Assembly: GCF_022370835.2 (NCBI RefSeq)
Contig: NZ_CP092365.1
Span: forward strand, 2,666,001 to 2,730,000
Direction: 5' to 3'
DNA: 64,000 bases
Origin: Mycolicibacillus parakoreensis
GTDB taxonomy: Bacteria; Actinomycetota; Actinomycetes; Mycobacteriales; Mycobacteriaceae
The notes beneath the pieces were generated by a model that did no database searches, was not told the DNA's origin, and saw only the letters and a list, made by a program, of their open reading frames with translations. Every line of letters begins with the position of its first letter. Positions within the stretch are counted from its first letter, which is position 1. The position numbers were made by a program, and so were the translations under genes. This document shows, piece after piece, positions 18,920-29,171 of the stretch.

Positions 18920-20353
18920 ATGGACGTCACCGTGGTCGGCAGCGGCCCCAACGGACTGGCCGCCGCGGTGGTCTGTGCCCGAGCCGGACTCGCGGTGCAG
19001 GTCATCGAGGCCCAACCGACGTTCGGCGGCGGCGCGCGCACCGTGGCCGACCCGGAGTTTCCCGGCGTGCGCCACGACATCTGCTCGGCGGTGCACCCGC
19101 TGGCGCTGGCGTCGCCGTTCTTCGCCGCCTTCGACCTGCCGGCCCGCGGGGTCAGCCTGGTCTCGCCGTCGGTGTCCTACGCCAACCCCCTTCCGGGACG
19201 TCCCGGCGCCATCGCCTACCGCGATTTCGACCGCACCTGCACCGAGTTGCCCGACGGGCGCGGCTGGCGACGCCTGCTGGGGCCGCTGGTGGAGCACCCC
19301 GAGGCGGTGGTGGGGTTTCTGCTCGGCGATAAACGGTCGCTGCCGTCCGGGCCGGCGACCGTGGCGCGGCTGGGGCTGCGGATGCTCTGGCAGGGCACGC
19401 GGGCGTGGAATGCGCGTCTTGCCGACGAGGACGCCCGCGCGTTGTTCACCGGTGTTGCCGCCCACACCATTTCCACGATGCCCTCGCTGACCTCCGCGGG
19501 GGCGGGGATGCTGCTTGCGACCCTGGCGCACACGGTGGGCTGGCCGATTCCGGCCGGCGGCAGCCAGGCGATCGTCGAGGCGCTCCTCGCCGATCTGCGT
19601 GCCCACGGCGGCAGTGCGCACGCCGACACCGAGGTCACCGCACCGCCGGAAGGGGTGGTGCTCTACGACACCGCGCCGACCGCGCTGCTCGACATCTACC
19701 GCCACCGCCTTCCGGGTCGCTATGCCAACGCGCTGCGCCGCTACACCTTCGGCGCCGCGGTGACCAAGGTCGACTTCGTGCTCTCCGGCGAGATCCCGTG
19801 GTCCGACCCGCGGCTGGCGAGTGCGCCCACCCTGCATCTGGGCGGGGACCGCGTGCAGATGGCCCGCGCAGAGTCCGCGGTGGCCGCCGGGCGTCATGCC
19901 GCCGAGCCGATGGTGCTCGCCGCGCTGCCGCATCTGACCGACCCGGGCCGCGTCGACGCGGCCGGGCGCCGCCCCCTGTGGACCTATGCCCACGTGCCGG
20001 CGGACTCGCCGACCGATCAGACCGACGCGGTCAGCGCGGTGTTCGAGCGGTTCGCCCCCGGATTCCGTGACGTGGTGGTCGCCACCCGGTGCACGCCGGC
20101 GGCCCGGATGGCCGACCACAACGCCAATTACGTCGGCGGCGACATCGGGGTCGGCGCCAACGACGCCTGGCGGGCCCTGGCCGGGCCCACCCCGCGGGCC
20201 AACCCGTGGGCCACCCCGCTCCCGGGGATCTACCTGTGCTCGGCGGCGACCCCGCCGGGTGCCGGGGTGCACGGGATGGCCGGCTATTACGCCGCCCGCA
20301 CGGTGCTGCGCCGCGAGTTCGGGATCCGCGAGCTGCCCGCGCTGGCGCCCTGA
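18920..20353 (+). CDS. Phytoene desaturase-like NAD(P)/FAD oxidoreductase
   Basis: The 477-residue flavoprotein starts with a Rossmann dinucleotide motif (VVGSGPNGLAAAVVCARAG) and ends with the carotenoid-oxidoreductase-like closing motif around PPGAGVHGMAGYYAA. It matches Rv2997, annotated only as an alanine-rich dehydrogenase. The nearest families are phytoene dehydrogenase-related oxidoreductases that use FAD to desaturate, isomerise or reduce hydrophobic chains. No phytoene synthase is close by, so a carotenoid role is not supported. It follows the FAD oxidase after 46 bases but has its own -10, so a shared pathway is unproven. Confidence 0.85.
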   Translation: MDVTVVGSGPNGLAAAVVCARAGLAVQVIEAQPTFGGGARTVADPEFPGVRHDICSAVHPLALASPFFAAFDLPARGVSLVSPSVSYANPLPGRPGAIAYRDFDRTCTELPDGRGWRRLLGPLVEHPEAVVGFLLGDKRSLPSGPATVARLGLRMLWQGTRAWNARLADEDARALFTGVAAHTISTMPSLTSAGAGMLLATLAHTVGWPIPAGGSQAIVEALLADLRAHGGSAHADTEVTAPPEGVVLYDTAPTALLDIYRHRLPGRYANALRRYTFGAAVTKVDFVLSGEIPWSDPRLASAPTLHLGGDRVQMARAESAVAAGRHAAEPMVLAALPHLTDPGRVDAAGRRPLWTYAHVPADSPTDQTDAVSAVFERFAPGFRDVVVATRCTPAARMADHNANYVGGDIGVGANDAWRALAGPTPRANPWATPLPGIYLCSAATPPGAGVHGMAGYYAARTVLRREFGIRELPALAP

Positions 20354-20367
20354 TCGCGCCGCGGCGA

Positions 20368-21405
<1,038 letters not shown>

Positions 21406-21449
21406 TCAGGTGGTGGTTGGTGGGGTTGACTGCTCGCGCCGGAAGCAGA

Positions 21450-21959
21450 TTACTTGCCGGACCCCATGCCCCGCGGACCGCGGGACACGGTGACCAGTCC
21501 GGATTGGGCGATCTCGCGGATTCCGAACGGCTCAAGCACCCGAAGCAGCGCCTCCAGCTTCTCCTCGGTGCCGGTGGTCTCCACGGTCAACGACTCGGTG
21601 GAGACGTCAACGACCTTGGCGCGGAAAAGGTTCACCGCCTCGACCACCTGGCCGCGGGTCGCGGCGTCGGCGCGGATCTTGATCAGCGCCAGCTCTCGGG
21701 AGACCGACTGTTGCTCGTCTTGCTCAACGATCTTGATCACGTTGATCAGTTTGTTGAGCTGTTTGGTGATCTGTTCCAGCGGGGTGTCTTCGACCGACAC
21801 GACGATCGTCATCCGCGACATCCCCTTGGTCTCGGTCGCGCCGACCGCCAACGACTCGATGTTGAACCCGCGCCGCGAGAACAACGAGGCCACCCGCGCC
21901 AACACGCCGGGCTTGTCGGCGACCAGCACCGACAGGGTGTGGGTGGTGATGGTGGCCAT
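21450..21959 (-). CDS. ilvN: Acetolactate synthase regulatory subunit
   Basis: The 169-residue protein has an N-terminal ACT domain (LSVLVADKPGVLARVASLF) that binds valine or other branched-chain amino acids and a C-terminal activation domain. It associates with IlvB. Its ATG 21959 shares one base with the ilvB stop (TGATG), so translation is coupled and subunit ratios are likely fixed. An in-frame extension upstream lies within ilvB and is not used. Confidence 0.97.
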   Translation of the reverse strand: MATITTHTLSVLVADKPGVLARVASLFSRRGFNIESLAVGATETKGMSRMTIVVSVEDTPLEQITKQLNKLINVIKIVEQDEQQSVSRELALIKIRADAATRGQVVEAVNLFRAKVVDVSTESLTVETTGTEEKLEALLRVLEPFGIREIAQSGLVTVSRGPRGMGSGK

Positions 21960-23824
21960 CAGGCGTGTCCCTCGTTGTCGTCGTCGTCGAAGAGCGGACG
22001 GATACCGCGCGCCGCTTGGATCTCGTCGTTGCCGGTGCCGGCGGCCACCATCGGCCACACCTGGGCGTCGGCCCCCACGATGAAGTCGATCACCACCGGC
22101 CGGTCGTTGATCGCGCGCGCCTGGTTGATGACGTCGTCGACGTCCTCCTCACGCTCGCACCGCAACCCGACGCAGCCGAGCGCCTCGGCCAGCGTCACGA
22201 AGTCGGGGATGCGGCGGGAGTGGGTGGCCAGGTCGGTGTGCGAGTACCGCTCGCCGTAGAACAGTGTCTGCCATTGGCGCACCATCCCCAGGTTGCCGTT
22301 GTTGATCAACGCCACCTTGATCGGCAGTCCCTCGATGGCGCAGGTCGCCAACTCCTGGTTGGTCATCTGGAAACAACCGTCGCCGTCGATCGCCCACACC
22401 TCGGCGTCCGGGCGCCCCATCTTGGCGCCCATCGCCGCCGGAACGGCGAAACCCATGGTGCCCAGGCCGCCGGAATTCAGCCAGGTGCGCGGCTTTTCGT
22501 AGTCGATGAACTGCGCGGCCCACATCTGGTGTTGCCCCACCCCGGCGACGTAGATCGCATCGGGCCCGGCCAGACGGCCGAGACGCTCGATGACGTACTC
22601 CGGGCCGAGGCTGCCGTCGCTCTGCGGACCGTAACTGAGCGGGTAGGTGGTCTTGACCTCGTCGAGGTAGCCCCACCACTGCGCGAGGTCCAGGCTGATC
22701 CGGTCTCGACGCAGCGCCGCCAGCAGATCGGTGATGACGGCCTTGACGTCACCGACGATCGGCACATCGGCGTGCCGGTTCTTGCCGATCTCGGCGGGGT
22801 CGATGTCGGCGTGGATCACCTTGGCGTCCGGGGCGAAGGTATCCAGCTGCCCGGTCACCCGGTCGTCGAATCGTGCACCCAGGGTGATCAGCAGGTCGCT
22901 GCGCTGCAGTCCGGCGACCGCGGCGACCGTGCCGTGCATCCCCGGCATACCCAGATGCTGCGGATGGCTGTCGGGGAACGCGCCGCGCGCCATCAACGTG
23001 GTGACCACCGGGATGCCGGTCAGCTCGGCGAGTTCGGCCAATTCGGCGGTGGCCTCACCCCGGATCACCCCGCCGCCGACGTAGAGCACCGGGCGTCGCG
23101 CGGCGGCGATCAGCTTGGCGGCCTCCCGGATCTGACGGTTGTGCGGCTTGGTGTTCGGTTTGTAGCCGGGCAGGTCCATCGTCGGCGGCCAGGAGAACGT
23201 GCACGGACCCTGCAGGATGTCCCTGGGGATGTCGACGAGCACCACCCCGGGGCGCCCCGAGGCCGCGATGTGGAACGCCTCGGCGATCACCCGGGGGATG
23301 TCGTCGCCGTTGCGGACCAGATAGTTGTGTTTGGTGATCGGCATCGTCACCCCGGAGATGTCGGCCTCCTGGAACGCGTCGGTGCCGATGAGCTGGCGGC
23401 CCACCTGGCCGGTGATGGCCACCACCGGAATGGAGTCCATCTGCGCATCGGCCAGCGGGGTGACCAGGTTGGTCGCGCCCGGCCCGGAGGTGGCCATGCA
23501 CACCCCGACCCGGCCGGTGGCGTGGGCGTAGCCGCTGGCGGCGTGCCCGGCGCCCTGCTCGTGGCGGACCAGCACGTGGCGCAGCTTGCGCGAGTCGAAC
23601 AGCGGGTCGTAGACCGGCAGCACCGCGCCGCCGGGGATGCCGAAGATGACCTCGACGTCGAGTTCCTCCAGGGAACGGACCACCGACTGGGCGCCGGTCA
23701 GCTGTTCGGGGGCGACGCGGCGGGCCCTGGCGGTCTTCGCGTCGGTCTTCGCGTCGGGCTCGGCGCCGGCGCCGTTGGCCGCGTGTCGGGGGTCGGCCGC
23801 CGGTCGCGTGGTGGGTGCGCTCAC
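21959..23824 (-). CDS. ilvB: Acetolactate synthase catalytic subunit
   Basis: The 621-residue TPP enzyme condenses pyruvate with pyruvate or 2-ketobutyrate, the first common step to Val, Ile and Leu. The activating glutamate lies in [14 protein letters not shown], and the TPP-Mg site is [15 protein letters not shown]. The first 50 residues are low complexity ([10 protein letters not shown]). GTG 23824 is chosen because GAAGGA is four bases upstream; an in-frame TTG at 23866 would fall inside the attenuator. Expression is controlled by the leader described separately (promoter, leader peptide, terminator). Confidence 0.97.
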   Translation of the reverse strand: MSAPTTRPAADPRHAANGAGAEPDAKTDAKTARARRVAPEQLTGAQSVVRSLEELDVEVIFGIPGGAVLPVYDPLFDSRKLRHVLVRHEQGAGHAASGYAHATGRVGVCMATSGPGATNLVTPLADAQMDSIPVVAITGQVGRQLIGTDAFQEADISGVTMPITKHNYLVRNGDDIPRVIAEAFHIAASGRPGVVLVDIPRDILQGPCTFSWPPTMDLPGYKPNTKPHNRQIREAAKLIAAARRPVLYVGGGVIRGEATAELAELAELTGIPVVTTLMARGAFPDSHPQHLGMPGMHGTVAAVAGLQRSDLLITLGARFDDRVTGQLDTFAPDAKVIHADIDPAEIGKNRHADVPIVGDVKAVITDLLAALRRDRISLDLAQWWGYLDEVKTTYPLSYGPQSDGSLGPEYVIERLGRLAGPDAIYVAGVGQHQMWAAQFIDYEKPRTWLNSGGLGTMGFAVPAAMGAKMGRPDAEVWAIDGDGCFQMTNQELATCAIEGLPIKVALINNGNLGMVRQWQTLFYGERYSHTDLATHSRRIPDFVTLAEALGCVGLRCEREEDVDDVINQARAINDRPVVIDFIVGADAQVWPMVAAGTGNDEIQAARGIRPLFDDDDNEGHA

Positions 23825-23863
23825 GATGTCCTTCTTTGCTGTCGAAGAGTGTGTCGAGACAAA

Positions 23864-23899
23864 CAAAAACCCCCGCCAGCCAGCTGCTGCACGAGGGTT
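23864..23899 (-). terminator. ilvB attenuator (intrinsic terminator with T-run)
   Basis: On the minus strand, AACCCTCGT (with one bulged G) and CAGC pair with GCTG and GCGGGGGTT around the loop AGCTG, followed by TTTTTGTTT. This is the only hairpin in the window with a full U-run. It lies between a branched-chain-rich leader ORF and ilvB, the classical attenuator position. An upstream GGGT segment could pair with ACCC of the terminator arm to act as antiterminator; that part is inference. Confidence 0.8.
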
Positions 23900-23932
23900 G
23901 CGCGTCGGTGCTCGAGGACCCGGGTGGGTCAG

Positions 23933-23983
23933 TCAGTCGCCAACGCGCTGACCAAGTACTACGAGCATACCGCGGCTGTTCAT
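23933..23983 (-). CDS. ilvB leader peptide, 16 residues
   Basis: ATG 23983 opens a 17-codon frame giving MNSRGMLVVLGQRVGD and stop TGA 23933-23935. Two Leu and three Val codons (Leu-Val-Val-Leu clustered mid-peptide) make it a sensor of branched-chain aminoacyl-tRNA supply. An internal ATG at 23968 is an alternative start. The upstream promoter would start transcription on the A of ATG 23983, so the leader mRNA seems to have no 5' UTR. Attenuators of ilvB have been predicted or shown in other actinobacteria, including Corynebacterium. Ribosome stalling here should favour readthrough into ilvB. Confidence 0.8.
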   Translation of the reverse strand: MNSRGMLVVLGQRVGD

Positions 23984-23989
23984 GACTCG

Positions 23990-24019
23990 ACGGTAGCGTC
24001 CCCACAGGTCAACCGTCAA
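23990..24019 (-). promoter_or_regulatory. SigA-type promoter of ilvBNC
   Basis: On the minus strand, -35 TTGACG (24019-24014), an 18-bp spacer and -10 TACCGT (23995-23990) are seen. Six bases separate the -10 from ATG 23983 of the leader peptide. This is one of the best matches to a full -35/-10 promoter in the window. Confidence 0.75.
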
Positions 24020-24067
24020 ATACGCCCGCCCACCGGCCGCCGGCGCCGGTGGTGCGATGATGCCGGG

Positions 24068-24469
24068 GTGAGCAGCCACCCCCGCGCATCCGGCGACCGC
24101 GGCGCACCGGTCGTGATCCGGATCTCACCGATGGCGCATCTGGCGGTCGGATTCTTCGCCCTCTGCCTGCTGGCGCCGGTGGCGGCCTGGCCGCCCAGCG
24201 CGCCGCTGCTGCTGGTGCCGGTGGCGGCCTCGATCTGGATCATCCGGGTGCGCACCGTCGCCGACCCGGACGGCGTGACCGCGCGCACCCTGCTGACCAG
24301 CCGCCGCGTGGGCTGGGACGACGTCGACGGGCTGCGGTTCACCAAGGGCTCGTGGGCCCGCGCCCACCTCACCGACGGCGCCGAGCTGACGCTGCCCGCG
24401 GTCACGTTCGCGACGCTGCCGCGGCTGGCGGAGGCCAGCGCGGGGCGGGTGCCCAACCCGTATCGCTAG
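24068..24469 (+). CDS. cfp6: Cfp6-like PH-domain membrane protein
   Basis: The 133-residue protein has two hydrophobic helices (about residues 22-55, AHLAVGFFALCLLAPVAAW and LLLVPVAASIWIIRVRTV) followed by a small bacterial PH-like domain (DPDGVTARTLLTSRRVGWDDVDGL). The homologue Rv3004 was found in culture filtrate as low-molecular-weight antigen 6; its function is unknown. GTG 24068 fits a degenerate -10 (GATGAT) six bases upstream. It is divergent from ilvBNC and ends one base from the converging DoxX gene. Confidence 0.8.
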   Translation: MSSHPRASGDRGAPVVIRISPMAHLAVGFFALCLLAPVAAWPPSAPLLLVPVAASIWIIRVRTVADPDGVTARTLLTSRRVGWDDVDGLRFTKGSWARAHLTDGAELTLPAVTFATLPRLAEASAGRVPNPYR

Positions 24470-24470
24470 C

Positions 24471-25250
24471 TCAGGCCAGCGGGTTGGCCCCGTTGAGCAG
24501 CACCCACATCGCCACCCCGCCGCCGATGCCGATCAGCAGCGCCAAAAACGACCCGATGAACGGGCGCCGCGACCAGCCGCGGCCGGCGTCGAATCCGTAC
24601 CGGCCGGGCCCGACCAGGATGATCGCCACCGCCAGACCGATCAGCGTCACCTGGTATTCGTGCCCGTCGGGCAGGAAGAACGCGAACCGCCCGGAGTCGG
24701 CGGAGACCCCGGCCAGCATCCCGTTGATCAGGTAGGCCAGCGCACCGGCGGCGGCCAGCGGCGTGAACAATCCCAGCACCAGCAGCACCCCGGCGGTGAT
24801 CTGCCCGCCGGCGGCGACGTAGGTGAGGATGTCGGCGTGCTCGTAGCCGACGTCGGAGAGCGAATTTTTCAGCCCCGTCAGCCCCGAACCGCCCCACCAG
24901 CCGAACAGCTTCTGCAACCCGTGGGCGATCAACAATCCGCCCAGCGTCATCCGCAGGATCAGCAGACCCAGGTCCTGGGTGCCCCGGCGCCCCGCCGCGC
25001 GGACCCGCTCCTCCTGGACGTGCCAGTCCGGCGGGGCCCCGTGCACGCCCCCGCCGTGCGGCTGGACGTAGGGCAGCGGCTCCTGGTCGGCCAGCAGGGC
25101 GAACCCCGAACTCGGGTACGGCGGGTTGCTGGGGTCATACGGCGGGATCGCGGTCGTCTCGAAGTCGCCGGCGTAGGTGGCCGACGGAAGATCGTCCTCG
25201 GGATCGACCAGACTTGCCGAACCGGACGATTGCATGTTGCTAGGGGCCAC
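24471..25250 (-). CDS. DoxX-family membrane protein
   Basis: The 259-residue protein has a Pro/Tyr-rich cytoplasmic N terminus of about 100 residues and then a four-helix DoxX domain (GLLILRMTLGGLLIAHGLQKLFGW near residue 105, followed by VLLVLGLFTPLAAAG). It matches Rv3005c. In M. tuberculosis that DoxX protein is reported to work with SodA and SseA in a membrane oxidoreductase complex; neither partner is in this window. GTG 25250 is chosen for GGAGGA four bases upstream. Confidence 0.85.
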   Translation of the reverse strand: MAPSNMQSSGSASLVDPEDDLPSATYAGDFETTAIPPYDPSNPPYPSSGFALLADQEPLPYVQPHGGGVHGAPPDWHVQEERVRAAGRRGTQDLGLLILRMTLGGLLIAHGLQKLFGWWGGSGLTGLKNSLSDVGYEHADILTYVAAGGQITAGVLLVLGLFTPLAAAGALAYLINGMLAGVSADSGRFAFFLPDGHEYQVTLIGLAVAIILVGPGRYGFDAGRGWSRRPFIGSFLALLIGIGGGVAMWVLLNGANPLA

Positions 25251-25421
25251 AGGTTCCTCCGGTCGCTGCCAGTGTGAGTCATCGGATTGACGGGGCACGC
25301 CTGACAGGGTAGAGCCCCACCGCCGGTATTTGGCGATTTGATTTGCGGTCTTTTCCAGGGCGTATCCACACCGTGACCTTCGGCATGCCCCGGTCCGTGG
25401 CGGTCCTGCGATCGCGGTCCG

Positions 25422-25427
25422 TAATCT
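25422..25427 (+). promoter_or_regulatory. -10 element of lppZ
   Basis: TAATCT is separated from ATG 25435 by seven bases, consistent with a leaderless lppZ transcript. Confidence 0.5.
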
Positions 25428-25434
25428 GGCGGGC

Positions 25435-26556
25435 ATGCGATCGCACCGGCCGGTTCCGTGGATGGTCGCGCTCGGCTGTGCGCTTCTGCTCGCGGTGTCC
25501 GGGTGCGCCCGCTTCGACGACGCCCAATCCGCGCCGTTCACCGAGGTCCCGCAGCTGGCGCCGCCCCCGCCGTCACCGACCACCCCACCGCCGCCGCTGC
25601 CGCCCGAGCCGTTCCCCAAGGAATGCCCGGCCCCGGGGGTGATGCAGGGCTGCCTGGAGCCGACCAGCGGGCTGATCATGGGCGTCACCGGCAAAACGGC
25701 CCTGGTCGCCGAGCGGACCACCGGGGCGATCAAGAAGATCGCCGTCGACGCCGAACCGACCGTCAAGACGGTGCTCGACGTCGATCCCGCCGGCGACGGC
25801 GGGCTGATGGACATCGTGTTGTCGCCGACCTACCAGCAGGACCGGTTGATGTACGCCTACATCAGTACCCCGACGGACAACCGGGTGATCCGGATCGCCG
25901 ACGGCGACGTCCCCAAAGACATCCTCACCGGCATTCCCAAGGGACCCACCGGCAACACCGGCGCCCTGATCTTCACCAGCCCGACCACGTTGGTCGTGCT
26001 CACCGGCGATGCCGGCGACCCGGCGGCCGCCGCCGACCCGGCGTCGCTGGCCGGCAAGCTGCTGCGCATCGAACAGCCGACCACGGTCGACCAAGCGCCG
26101 CCGACCACCGCGCTGAGCGGCCTGGGCGCCGGCGGGGGCCTGTGCACCGACCCCGCCGACGGCTCGCTGTATGTCACCGACCGCACCCCGACCGGCGACC
26201 GCCTGCAGCGCATCACCAAGAAGTCGGAGGTCTCCACGGTCTGGACCTGGCCGGACAAGCCGGGGGTCGCCGGCTGTGCCGCGCTGGAGGGCACGGTGCT
26301 GGTGAACCTGGTGAACACCAAGCAGACCGTGGTGTTGTCGGTGTCGCAGGACACCGGCGCGCTCACCAGCGAGCCCGAGGTGGTGCGCGAGGACAACCAC
26401 GGTCACGCCTGGTCGCTGCAGCTCTCCCCCGACGGCAACATCTGGGCCGGCACGGTCAACCGCAGTTTCGGGGACGCGGGCACCCTCGATGACGTCGTGT
26501 TCCCGTTGTTCCCCCAGGGCGGTGGCTTCCCGCGCACCGACGAGGAGAAGACGTAA
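25435..26556 (+). CDS. lppZ: Lipoprotein LppZ (beta-propeller)
   Basis: The 373-residue protein has a signal peptide and lipobox (LLLAVSGC, C at about residue 23), a Pro-rich linker and a glucose/sorbosone dehydrogenase-like beta-propeller (LDVDPAGDGGLMDIVLSPTY, GNTGALIF, LQLSPDGNIWAG). It is anchored to the outer face of the cytoplasmic membrane. Length equals that of M. tuberculosis LppZ (Rv3006). Catalytic activity has not been shown for the family in mycobacteria. Its stop TAA is directly followed by a 13E12 remnant. Confidence 0.92.
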   Translation: MRSHRPVPWMVALGCALLLAVSGCARFDDAQSAPFTEVPQLAPPPPSPTTPPPPLPPEPFPKECPAPGVMQGCLEPTSGLIMGVTGKTALVAERTTGAIKKIAVDAEPTVKTVLDVDPAGDGGLMDIVLSPTYQQDRLMYAYISTPTDNRVIRIADGDVPKDILTGIPKGPTGNTGALIFTSPTTLVVLTGDAGDPAAAADPASLAGKLLRIEQPTTVDQAPPTTALSGLGAGGGLCTDPADGSLYVTDRTPTGDRLQRITKKSEVSTVWTWPDKPGVAGCAALEGTVLVNLVNTKQTVVLSVSQDTGALTSEPEVVREDNHGHAWSLQLSPDGNIWAGTVNRSFGDAGTLDDVVFPLFPQGGGFPRTDEEKT

Positions 26557-26820
26557 ACCGGCTCCCTCTGCGAAGTCCACCACGTCGAGGACTCCGCGAA
26601 AAACCCCCGGACCGCCATCGACGGATTGACCTTCGCCTGCGGACCCCACCACCGACTCATCACCCCCACCGGCTGGCGCACCCGCAAAAACCACGCCGGC
26701 GACACCGGATGGATCCCCCCACCCCGCACCGACCGCCCCGGTCCCCGCACCAACACCTTCCACCACCCCGAAAAACTCCTCCACCGCGACAACGACGGCG
26801 ACGACCCCGACGCGGCCTAG
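26557..26820 (+). pseudogene. 13E12-family (DUF222/HNH) protein, C-terminal remnant
   Basis: The 87 codons after the lppZ stop read as the C-terminal HNH part of a 13E12 repeat protein: CEVHHVED, GLTFACGPHHRLI, a GW(R)TRKNHAGDTGW stretch, then PRTNTFHHPEKLL, ending at TAG 26818. No N-terminal DUF222 domain exists upstream, where lppZ lies intact. The strand is unusually rich in C runs (CCCCCACCCC), unlike its neighbours. 13E12 genes are multi-copy in mycobacteria and phage-associated, so this is a decayed insertion or recombination scar. It is unlikely to be expressed as a functional protein. Confidence 0.8.
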
Positions 26821-26827
26821 CGGCGGC

Positions 26828-28330
26828 TCAGCTACACGCGGCCAGCACCAGCTCACGCACCCGGGCGGCGTCGGCCTGTCCCTTGGTGGCCTTCATCACC
26901 GCGCCGACGATCGCGCCGGCGGCCTGCACCTTGCCGCCCCGGATCTTGTCGACCACGTCGGGGTTGGCGGCCAGCGCCTCGTCGACGGCCGCCTGGATCA
27001 CCGAATCGTCGCGCACCACTTCCAGCCCGCGGTCGGTCATCACCTGCTCGGGCTCACCCTCACCGGCGAGCACCCCCTCAACGACCTGACGGGCCAGCTT
27101 GTTCGACAACGTGCCCGCGTCGACCAGCGCGACCACCTCGGCGACCTGGGCGGGGCTGATCGGCAGCGCCTCCAGATCGACGCCGGCCTCGTTGGCCTTT
27201 TGCACCAGGAAGTTCCCCCACCACGCGCGCGCCGAGTCGCTGGACGCACCGGCGGCCACCGTGGCGGCCACCAGCTCGACCGCGCCGGCGTTGACCAGGT
27301 CGCGCATCACCTCGTCGGAGACACCCCAGTCGTCCTGGATCCGTTTGCGGGCCAGCCACGGCAGCTCCGGGATCGTGGCGCGCAACCGCTCGATCATCTC
27401 CGCGCTCGGCGCCACCGGTTCGAGATCGGGCTCCGGGAAGTAGCGGTAGTCCTCGGCGGTCTCCTTGGCCCGGCCGGCACTGGTGTAACCGGCCTCGTGA
27501 AAGTGCCGCGTCTCCTGGACGACCTCGCCGCCGGCCGACAGCAGCGCGCCCTGACGGCACATCTCGTAGCGCACCGCCACCTCCACGCTTTTCAGCGAGT
27601 TGACGTTCTTGGTCTCGGTGCGGGTACCGAATTCTGTTGCGCCGGTGGGCTTGAGCGAAACATTCGCGTCGCAGCGCATCGATCCCTGATCCATCCGCAC
27701 GTCGGAGACGTCCAGAGCGCGCATCAGGTCCCGCAGCGCGGTGACGTAGGCGCGGGCGATCTGCGGGGCCCGATCCCCGGCCCCGACGATCGGTTTGGTC
27801 ACGATCTCGATCAGGGGCACTCCGGCACGGTTGTAGTCGACCAGGGACTCGGTGGCGCCCTCGATGCGGCCGGTGTCGCTGCCGACGTGGGTCAGTTTCC
27901 CGGTGTCCTCCTCCATGTGCGCGCGTTCGATCTCCACCGGCCAGGTGGATCCGTCTTCCAGCGGGACATCCAGGGAGCCGTTGAACGCGATCGGCTCGTC
28001 GTACTGGGAGATCTGGTAGTTCTTCGGCTGGTCGGGGTAGAAGTAGTTCTTCCGCGCGAACCGCCCCCAGGGCGCAATCTCGCAGTTCAGCGCCAACCCG
28101 ATACGGATCGCCGACTCCACCGCGGTCGCGTTGAGCACCGGCAGCGAGCCGGGCAACCCCAGGCAGACCGGGCAGACCTGGGTGTTGGGTTCGGCCCCGA
28201 ACGCGGTGGAACACCCGCAGAACATTTTGGTGGCCGTGGACAACTCCACGTGGACCTCCAGACCCAGCACCGGGTCGAAGCGGGCGATTACCTCGTCGTA
28301 GTCGAGCAGATCGGCGGCGGCAGCGGTCAT
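26828..28330 (-). CDS. gatB: Asp/Glu-tRNA amidotransferase subunit B
   Basis: The 500-residue subunit binds the mischarged tRNA and carries out ATP-dependent activation in GatCAB, which makes Gln-tRNA(Gln) and Asn-tRNA(Asn). The signature [17 protein letters not shown] and Zn-binding Cys residues ([17 protein letters not shown]) open the protein; a cradle domain and a YqeY-like tail domain follow. TAGACT six bases before ATG 28330 suggests a leaderless transcript. gatCA lie 2.4 kb away on the same strand beyond pfkA, tenA and DUF2237, so gatB has its own promoter. Confidence 0.97.
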   Translation of the reverse strand: MTAAAADLLDYDEVIARFDPVLGLEVHVELSTATKMFCGCSTAFGAEPNTQVCPVCLGLPGSLPVLNATAVESAIRIGLALNCEIAPWGRFARKNYFYPDQPKNYQISQYDEPIAFNGSLDVPLEDGSTWPVEIERAHMEEDTGKLTHVGSDTGRIEGATESLVDYNRAGVPLIEIVTKPIVGAGDRAPQIARAYVTALRDLMRALDVSDVRMDQGSMRCDANVSLKPTGATEFGTRTETKNVNSLKSVEVAVRYEMCRQGALLSAGGEVVQETRHFHEAGYTSAGRAKETAEDYRYFPEPDLEPVAPSAEMIERLRATIPELPWLARKRIQDDWGVSDEVMRDLVNAGAVELVAATVAAGASSDSARAWWGNFLVQKANEAGVDLEALPISPAQVAEVVALVDAGTLSNKLARQVVEGVLAGEGEPEQVMTDRGLEVVRDDSVIQAAVDEALAANPDVVDKIRGGKVQAAGAIVGAVMKATKGQADAARVRELVLAACS

Positions 28331-28336
28331 GGCCTG

Positions 28337-28342
28337 AGTCTA
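28337..28342 (-). promoter_or_regulatory. -10 element of gatB
   Basis: TAGACT on the minus strand ends six bases before ATG 28330 (leaderless spacing). Confidence 0.5.
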
Positions 28343-28397
28343 TTCGCCGGCCGACCGCGCCTCTCAGGGTGCGGTGACCACCGGTGTCGTGGCCGGG

Positions 28398-29066
28398 TCA
28401 GACCGGCCAGGTTTCGAGACGGTAGGCCGCGTCCCAGAACATCCACTCGTAGCGCGCGGCCGTGCCGAAGTGTGCACGCATCAGCTGCGTCTCGTGGTCC
28501 GAGCCGCGGGCGCCGAGGCGGTCGGTGACCGCCAGCACGTCCTCGACCATCACGGCGAACTCGTCGGCGGCGTACATGTCGATCCAGCGTTGATACAGCG
28601 CATCGGGGGAGCCGTTTTTCTGCAGGTGCTCCCCGACCGCGGCGTAAATCCAGTAGCAGGGCAGCACCGCGGCCACCGCCTCGGCGTAGGACCCCAGCTG
28701 GGTCACCGAGAGCAGGTAGCTGACGTAGGCCCGGGTGGTCGGGCTCACCGAGGCGGCCGCCGCCTCCGCGGCGGTGGTGCCCAGCCCGGCGAGCAACTCG
28801 GCGTGCACGTCCTGCTCGGCGAGGATCGCCTCGTGGGCGTGCCGGGCGAACAGCACCGTCTCGTTCTCGTCGCCGGCCTTGGCGGCACAGCCGGCCAGCG
28901 CCCGCGCGTAGCCGCGCAGGTAGTGGCCGTCCTGGGCGATGTAGTAGTGGAACCGGTCGTGACGCAACGACCCGTCGGTCAGGCCGGTGATGAACGGGTG
29001 CTCGCAGATACCGCGATAGATCGCCGTGATGTCCGACCACAGCAGGTCACGAAAACGATCAGCCAT
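28398..29066 (-). CDS. tenA: TenA/thiaminase II-family protein
   Basis: The 222-residue all-helical protein has the TenA fold. Features are FHYYIAQDGHYLRGYARAL near residue 40, EQDVHAELL, and the catalytic-cysteine motif LPCYWIYAAVGEHL near residues 135-148, with a conserved acidic residue near the C terminus. TenA hydrolyses aminopyrimidines to salvage thiamine. No thi gene is nearby and I recall none at this locus in M. tuberculosis, so it is an orphan here. TACCGT six bases before ATG 29066 suggests a leaderless mRNA. Confidence 0.85.
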   Translation of the reverse strand: MADRFRDLLWSDITAIYRGICEHPFITGLTDGSLRHDRFHYYIAQDGHYLRGYARALAGCAAKAGDENETVLFARHAHEAILAEQDVHAELLAGLGTTAAEAAAASVSPTTRAYVSYLLSVTQLGSYAEAVAAVLPCYWIYAAVGEHLQKNGSPDALYQRWIDMYAADEFAVMVEDVLAVTDRLGARGSDHETQLMRAHFGTAARYEWMFWDAAYRLETWPV

Positions 29067-29072
29067 GCTCCC

Positions 29073-29078
29073 ACGGTA
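29073..29078 (-). promoter_or_regulatory. -10 element of tenA
   Basis: TACCGT on the minus strand, six bases before ATG 29066. Confidence 0.45.
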
Positions 29079-29159
29079 GCCCGCCCGCCCGACGCGCCGC
29101 GTCGACACTGAGATCAGGTGATGCACCCGGATTTTCGGCGCCGCGGCGCACCGCGCCCC

Positions 29160-29165
29160 TAAACT
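29160..29165 (+). promoter_or_regulatory. -10 element of DUF2237 gene
   Basis: TAAACT, then six bases, then ATG 29172. The spacing also selects ATG 29172 over the overlapping GTG 29169. Confidence 0.5.
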
Positions 29166-29171
29166 GGTGTG

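Noticed and set aside
23825..23866. N-terminal extension of IlvB from TTG 23866
   Set aside because: The codons would lie in the attenuator T-run and there is no Shine-Dalgarno there; GTG 23824 has GAAGGA upstream.
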